A stretch of DNA of 64,000 nt from Patiria pectinifera (lineage: Eukaryota; Echinodermata; Asteroidea; Valvatida; Asterinidae). Positions 59,300 to 64,000 of the stretch are shown here, in pieces. A program made the position numbers and the translations under genes. The notes under the pieces were generated by a model that was given only the letters and a program-made list of their open reading frames with translations, searched no databases and was not told where the DNA came from. Within the stretch, counting starts at the first letter, position 1. Every line of letters begins with the position of its first letter. The DNA is taken from NCBI GenBank assembly GCA_029964075.1, contig CM057135.1, positions 44,430,457 to 44,494,456 on the forward strand. Reading direction: 5' to 3'.

Positions 59300-59940
59300 A
59301 CGATGCACAACACTGAGAAGAACACGGCCATGTTTACGTTCTATTTCCTTTTTAAATGAGTTCATATCAATAGACGAGCATTTAGAGGAGATGTCTGAGC
59401 ACCTGAGTACTATGAACAGCATATTCGAACATTTGATCACACTAATGTAGGTGTGTGCCTAGCAACAGCATCCTCCTTAGCAAAAAATTTTTAGAAGCTG
59501 CATGACTTACTTTCTTCAAATACAAATCTACAGTAGAAATAACTACGTGTTTGTGGTATTTTTGGAAGGTTATATTTTAGTATATTCAAATTTGCTAGTC
59601 TTAATGTTATCTGGAGGTGGGCCTTGATACCTGAAGTAAAAGCATATTTTCGCTAGTTTGAGTTTAACTTTTAATCTTTATTTTATCATGAAGTTCTTAT
59701 TTGTGAATTTTTTGTTCTTTCTCATGAAGCAAAATATTTACAAAGGACTTTTGTATTTTATCTTTTCAGGACTTTGTTGGTTAACAGTACCATGCAGTGA
59801 CACTATTAAAGAACGTACACATCACTGTTAAGCACACCATCCTTGTTGGTTACGATGTTGTCGGTTGTCACAAACTAATGACAATGAAGAATGATTGGAC
59901 CACACTATTGGTTTCTTTTGATGATTGCTACAAGCACTGG
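59300..59940. other. Unassigned intronic sequence
   Basis: No gene or named repeat seen. Confidence 0.4.
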
Positions 59941-59941
59941 G

Positions 59942-60310
59942 GAATTCAGGTGATTCATAATGCAGTGCGCCACCAAGAGTTTGCCATGGAGAGTCCGGTT
60001 TTCAGGTTTATGGTCGACAAACCATGGCCCAGTTGAACGAGTGTCAGTAGACAACTTGAGCTAATTTGTCATAGATTGGGGCACAGCGTTCTGCCACCTT
60101 ACCAAAAATCACCATATTGATAAAAAGAAAAGAAAAAGGCAAACATATACTCGAATCATACGCTTACAAATTTACTGACCGGAAAAACTAACAATTTCAA
60201 ATATCCCGCGCTGCGAATTTGTCAACTATCTCCCACAATGCACTGGGAAAACAAACTCTCCATGGCAAACTCTTGGTGGCGCACTGCATTTTGAATCGCC
60301 CGAATTGGAC
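59942..60310. repeat. MITE-like inverted repeat
   Basis: Perfect 36-base arms at 59959-59994 and 60255-60290 (each includes CACCAAGAGTTTGCCATGG or its complement), with imperfect extension outward. A plus frame at 59797-60036 runs into it and is not a gene. Confidence 0.75.
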
Positions 60311-60842
60311 GGCACTTTGAGTTTGCCAGCAAAAAGATGAGCTGAGTGACTGTACTGGCAATCACAGTGATCACTGTGCAGCACATGCTGATCGAATGTC
60401 ATGCAGCAATTTGAATTGAAATCAAAAAAATGCAGAGGATTTAATCAATTTTTTTTTTCCTTTTTATCACAAAACAAAGGGCCAACAAAATGTTTTCAAT
60501 AGCTACTTCCTAGAATCCAATTCAAATACTGGAATTCAAACCAAAGTTTGAAGAATATCGGGTACTGAAATTCCATATCGAGTTTGTCGGTATTTTGGTA
60601 TTGCAGCAACATCACTCGGTATTTTCCTCACCCAAAGAGGCATGGATTTTAGGTTATTAGAAGCGATCAGATAGTTATCAGGAAATTTGTCATACCGTTT
60701 GATTGAGATCTGAGGTACTCAATCATCCATGACTGCAGCGATGCGGATACTGCTGATAAAACAGTACCAATCTTTGAAGTTTTCAAATTCATGATTTTCA
60801 CATCCCAACCCAGTATTTCTAATCAATTTGCATGGGGAATAC

Positions 60843-60950
60843 CTTGGAAGGAATCTCATCATGACATCACCATCACCGGTGGCAACTGCTCCACCTACAT
60901 CATTATCCACATAACAACCAGCGCCAACAATTGGTGAATCCCCAACACGA
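60843..60950 (-). CDS. AGA: AGA exon (beta-chain, substrate-binding part)
   Basis: 108-base exon between an AG acceptor (60952-60951, preceded by TTTCTCTTTGCATTAC) and a GT donor (60842-60841). It encodes [20 protein letters not shown] and [15 protein letters not shown], the most conserved stretch of glycosylasparaginase after the catalytic threonine. The GRVGDSP arginine and aspartate and the ATGxGD turn are the residues that contact the substrate's aspartate moiety in characterised enzymes. The first base finishes a glycine codon begun in an upstream exon not found in the window, so the catalytic-threonine exon is missing from view. The cysteine in GAGC is unusual compared with the common GAGAY. 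Confidence 0.92.
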
Positions 60951-61788
60951 CTGTAATGCAAAGAGAAACAGTTCACGATTAGTTACTAGGTAGTTACATA
61001 CTGATTAAGAGTCTTAAAGTTTTCTGATAAAGTATTTTCTGATGTCCTTTTATTTGCGTTATACTTCTGATTATGAGGTAACAGTAAGACTTGTTCATAC
61101 ATGACATGTGTGAAGCGGGCATTCATCTGCAAAGCCGAACTTCACCTGCGAAGCCTGCCATCCTGCAAAGCAGGCAACTTGAAGCCTTATACAAATTATG
61201 AGCTACTTTTTAAACCTTCAGCTTATGGGCTATATCATGAAGTTGGGGCACATGACCGACCGAATTGGCCGTTGCGATTATGAAATAGGCTTTCTCAGCC
61301 AAGTTCGCCAATCCTGAGTGATTATTGTAATTGCAATTATGGCACATATATTAGGCTTAAAATTTTATTAAAAAGTACCACATATTTTCAAATGAAATAT
61401 CTGAAAGTATAATCTCTCACACCCTTAAAATTGAGTAAAAGTGTGACATTGCAAAAATTATCATTTGTTTATAAAGCCAAGGAGGAGAGACTCACCTAGT
61501 AATATTGTTCCTTAGTATTACAGTTTGCATACACAAAACGGTTCATTCTTCATTCATAAAATGCAAATTAGCTCTGGCGCGCACAGTATAAACCACTCAT
61601 GAAACTATTTGTAGATCTAAGCTTTTGGTCCTGGCTGAGGACTCAAGATGGGTGGGAGGCTGAAGAGAACTGAGGCACCGAGGGAGGGAGGCGAGTCTCT
61701 CCTCCTCGGCCTCATATAATTCAATTATATGGCGGGTAAGAACCATTATATTTCATCTTTGTCGGCAAGACACACCATGTATATTTCA
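60951..61788. other. AGA upstream intron sequence
   Basis: Should be intron upstream of the 60950 exon. No other AGA exon (for example one encoding the DTIGMV catalytic motif) is visible up to 64000. Confidence 0.4.
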
Positions 61789-61945
61789 CAGCTAAGCCAA
61801 AGACAGGACTGCTCTTCCATATTCCTCTGAACATGGTACATCTCGCTTGTAAAACTTTTCAAAGGTGTTCACAGATGACCAGTCTACTGTCAGTGAAATA
61901 TGAGCTGTAGAAACTCCTGCTCTTGCTGCTGCAGACATAGGCCCC
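61789..61945 (-). pseudogene. Tyrosine recombinase C-terminal fragment
   Basis: Reads AAARAGVSTAHISLTVDWSS and VNTFEKFYKRDVPCSEEYG, ending at a TAG (61789-61791). The DWSSxxTFxKFYxR pattern is the C-terminal, nucleophile-bearing part of phage-type recombinases found in animal transposons, with Tyr in KFYKR. It differs from the DIRS recombinase at 3428 (FTSCYLRDV), so it comes from another element. The upstream HxxR part is lost where the repeat at 61940 begins. Confidence 0.65.
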
Positions 61946-63066
61946 GTTCCCACTTGATCCACCAATTGGGGGATCTGATCCACCTTTTGCCAAATTGCCG
62001 GATCAGATCCCCCAATTGGTGGATCAGATCCGGCAATTGTGTTTAGTGGGAACGCTAACCGTTATAAGGTGGATCAGGATCAGATCCACCTTTTCTGATC
62101 CACCTCTGGACCAGGATACAGATCCCCCAATTGGTGGATCAGATCCGGCAATTGCCGGATCACGATCAGATGGGAACGCAAAAGGTGGATCTGATCCGGC
62201 AATTTGACCTGTTAACATCCGCCCGGTGCACGAGTGGCGCGAAAATGTTGCGGTCTCATAAACGAAGAAACACGTTTTCAGGCGTGTAGCTCATATGAAC
62301 ATTTCCAGCGTATACAACATGCACAATAAACAACCGCTGAACTACGGGTAGCACCGCGCATGCAAAAGCGCACGTGGTATCCTAAAACTACACTATAGGC
62401 CTTATTTTTGTTGCGTGTTCGTTCATTATTAACCTTTTTCATTCCTGAAATGTTACTTATTTTTCCATCCATAAATGACTCTTAGTCTGCACTCACCAAA
62501 AGACTTCACTTTGGCACAGAATCATGGAAAAGCTTACGAGTATGCGATGAGAATAGTGCCGATAACGCGGTACGTACGGAGGTGACAAATCTGAAGTATT
62601 GATTATAGAAAATTGGAAAATGATGTCGTATACATCATGTGACCGTTTCTAACCAATGAGAAGCTTCAGAACCAGGGAATCCCTTATCGATGCATTGGTT
62701 TCTGCCGTGATGTCACACAATGAGCGGCTCTGTTGGATTTCACCTGTTAATTAATGCACGCACGGATCCTCTACGGATCCGTGATTTATGTTGGTGAATT
62801 CGCGTAATTATTGTCTGTGAATTCTGATAGTGCTGTTTGAAAACTGACCCATCCTGGCCTAGCATGCAACCATGCAACAATGGCACTCCCACAGAGCGCG
62901 CGTAATTCCGAACTCAGTGACCTTTCGGACCCAACATTTTCGTACGAAAAGGTGGATCAAGCGTAAGTGGGAACGCGACTTGCGGTTTCGTTGCGGTAAG
63001 ATAACAATCACACCAAAATGCCGGATCATGATCCACCTTTTTGCAATTCAAGTGGGAACGCGGTGA
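61940..63066. mobile_element. GATC-rich non-autonomous element, unit 1
   Basis: Ends GGCCCCGTTCCCACTTGATC and (inverted) CAAGTGGGAACGCGG form terminal inverted repeats. The first 270 bases are packed with GGATCAGATCC-type and CCAATTGG words. The rest includes GCACGAGTGGCGCGAAAATG and a region ending ACAGAGCGCGCGTAATT. No coding. It sits in the recombinase fragment. Confidence 0.7.
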
Positions 63067-64000
63067 TAGACCCCATTCCCACTTGATCCCCCAATTGGTG
63101 GATCAGATCCGGCAATTGTGTGTAGTGGGAACGCTAACCGTTATAAGGTGGATCAAGATCAGATCCACCTTTTCTGATCCACCTCTGGACCAGGATACAG
63201 ATCCCCCAATTGGTGGATCAGATCCGGCAATTGGCGGATCACGATCAGATGGGAACGCAAAAGGTGGATCTGATCCGGCAATTTGACCTGTCAACATCCG
63301 CACGGTGCACGAGTGGCGCGAAAATGTTGCGGTCTTAAGAACGAAGAAACACATTTTCAGGCGTGTAGCTCATGTGAACATTTCCAGCGTATACAACATG
63401 CACAATAAACAACCGCTGAACTACGGGCTAGCACCGCGCATGCACGTGGTAACTGGTATATCCTGAAACTACACTAGGCCTTTTACAATTTTCGTTGCGT
63501 AATCTTCCATGTCTAAACCTTATAATTTTTTATTCGTAAAATTTTACTTATTTTTCAATCTATAAATGACTCTGAGTCCACACTAACCAAAACACTTCAA
63601 TTTGGCACAGAATCATGGAAAAGCTTACGAATACGCAATGAGAATAGTGCCGATAACGCGGTGCGTCTGGAGGTGACAAATCTGTAGAATTGATTATAGA
63701 AAATTGGAAAATGATGTCGTAGTACATCATGTGACCATTTTTAACCAATGAGAAGCTTCAGAACCAGGGAATCCCTTATCGATGCATTGGTTTCTGCCGT
63801 GATGTCACACAATGAGCGGCGCTGTTCGATTTCACCAGTTAATTTATGCACGTATACGGATCCTCTACGTACAGATCCGTGATTTATGTCGGTGAATTCG
63901 CGTAATTTTTGTCGCTGAATTCATCATAGCGCTGTTTAAAAACTGACCCATCCTGGCCTAACATGCAACACTACTGACACTCCACAGAGCGCGCGTAATT
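63067..64000. mobile_element. GATC-rich non-autonomous element, unit 2, cut by window end
   Basis: Direct repeat of unit 1 at an offset of about 1080-1095 bases, starting CCCCATTCCCACTTGATCC and still matching at the last base of the window. Differences are scattered substitutions and small indels. Confidence 0.72.

Larger units (their letters stand above)
50802..60842 (-). other. AGA: AGA intron, 10.0 kb, filled with retroelements
   Basis: Inferred from the two exons: donor GTATTC at 60842 downward, acceptor CAG ending at 50802. Joining restores frame precisely. It contains LINE-C (52090-55820), LINE-D (56456-58140), LINE-E (58290-58800), an endonuclease scrap and several hairpin MITEs, mostly on the same strand as AGA. 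Confidence 0.85.

Noticed and set aside
59797..60036. 79-codon plus-strand frame as a small host gene
   Set aside because: No recognisable domain, runs into an inverted repeat, and lies within the AGA intron on the opposite strand.
61493..61560. Possible AGA exon with donor GTGAGT at 61495
   Set aside because: The phase would give an AG|T codon rather than the glycine needed before RVGDSP, and the peptide does not match.

Overview
The window looks like an intron-rich, repeat-laden animal genome, most likely a marine invertebrate. I infer this from split exons with GT-AG borders, tRNA-derived SINEs, many LINE fragments, three DIRS-type retrotransposons and numerous MITE-like inverted repeats. 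The phylum cannot be fixed by eye; an invertebrate deuterostome is my weak guess. No bacterial operon, CRISPR array or rRNA gene is visible.

Only one host gene is supported. Two minus-strand exons (60843-60950 and 50668-50801) encode consecutive parts of the C-terminal half of N(4)-(beta-N-acetylglucosaminyl)-L-asparaginase (AGA, lysosomal glycoprotein breakdown). They join in frame across a 10.0-kb intron filled with LINE fragments and MITEs. The remaining exons were not found.

Layout. 0-2.9 kb: fragments of a foldback-type DNA transposon family and a repeat rich in TGACGTCA. 2.95-9.02 kb: a nearly complete DIRS retrotransposon on the minus strand (here DIRS-A), with gag, RT/RNase H/methyltransferase-like and tyrosine recombinase frames, broken by one frameshift and two stops. 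9-13.8 kb: SINEs and TGACGTCA-rich repeats. 13.8-15.1 kb: a non-autonomous hAT element. 15.9-18.0 kb: a 2.1-kb palindrome. 18-23 kb: more transposon repeats and a decayed LINE. 23-28.3 kb: repeats and two LINE fragments. 28.4-30.7 kb: a perfect head-to-tail pair of 1.12-kb Helitron-like units. 31.3-31.75 kb: a possible piggyBac MITE. 31.85-43.63 kb: a three-level nest, DIRS-C inside a LINE inside DIRS-B, with a second LINE beside it. 43.6-44.6 kb: another RT relic. 44.6-50.6 kb: repeats, including a 211-bp tandem array interrupted by a pogo-like MITE. 50.7-61 kb: the AGA exons and the LINE-filled intron between them. 61.8-64 kb: a fragment of a different tyrosine recombinase, followed by two tandem copies of a 1.1-kb GATC-rich element running off the end.

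Nothing here is clearly a new defence or metabolic system. The most informative part is the DIRS set: three families with the same terminal architecture, in three states (almost intact, internally deleted but with a continuous 230-codon frame, and coding-dead with identical termini).
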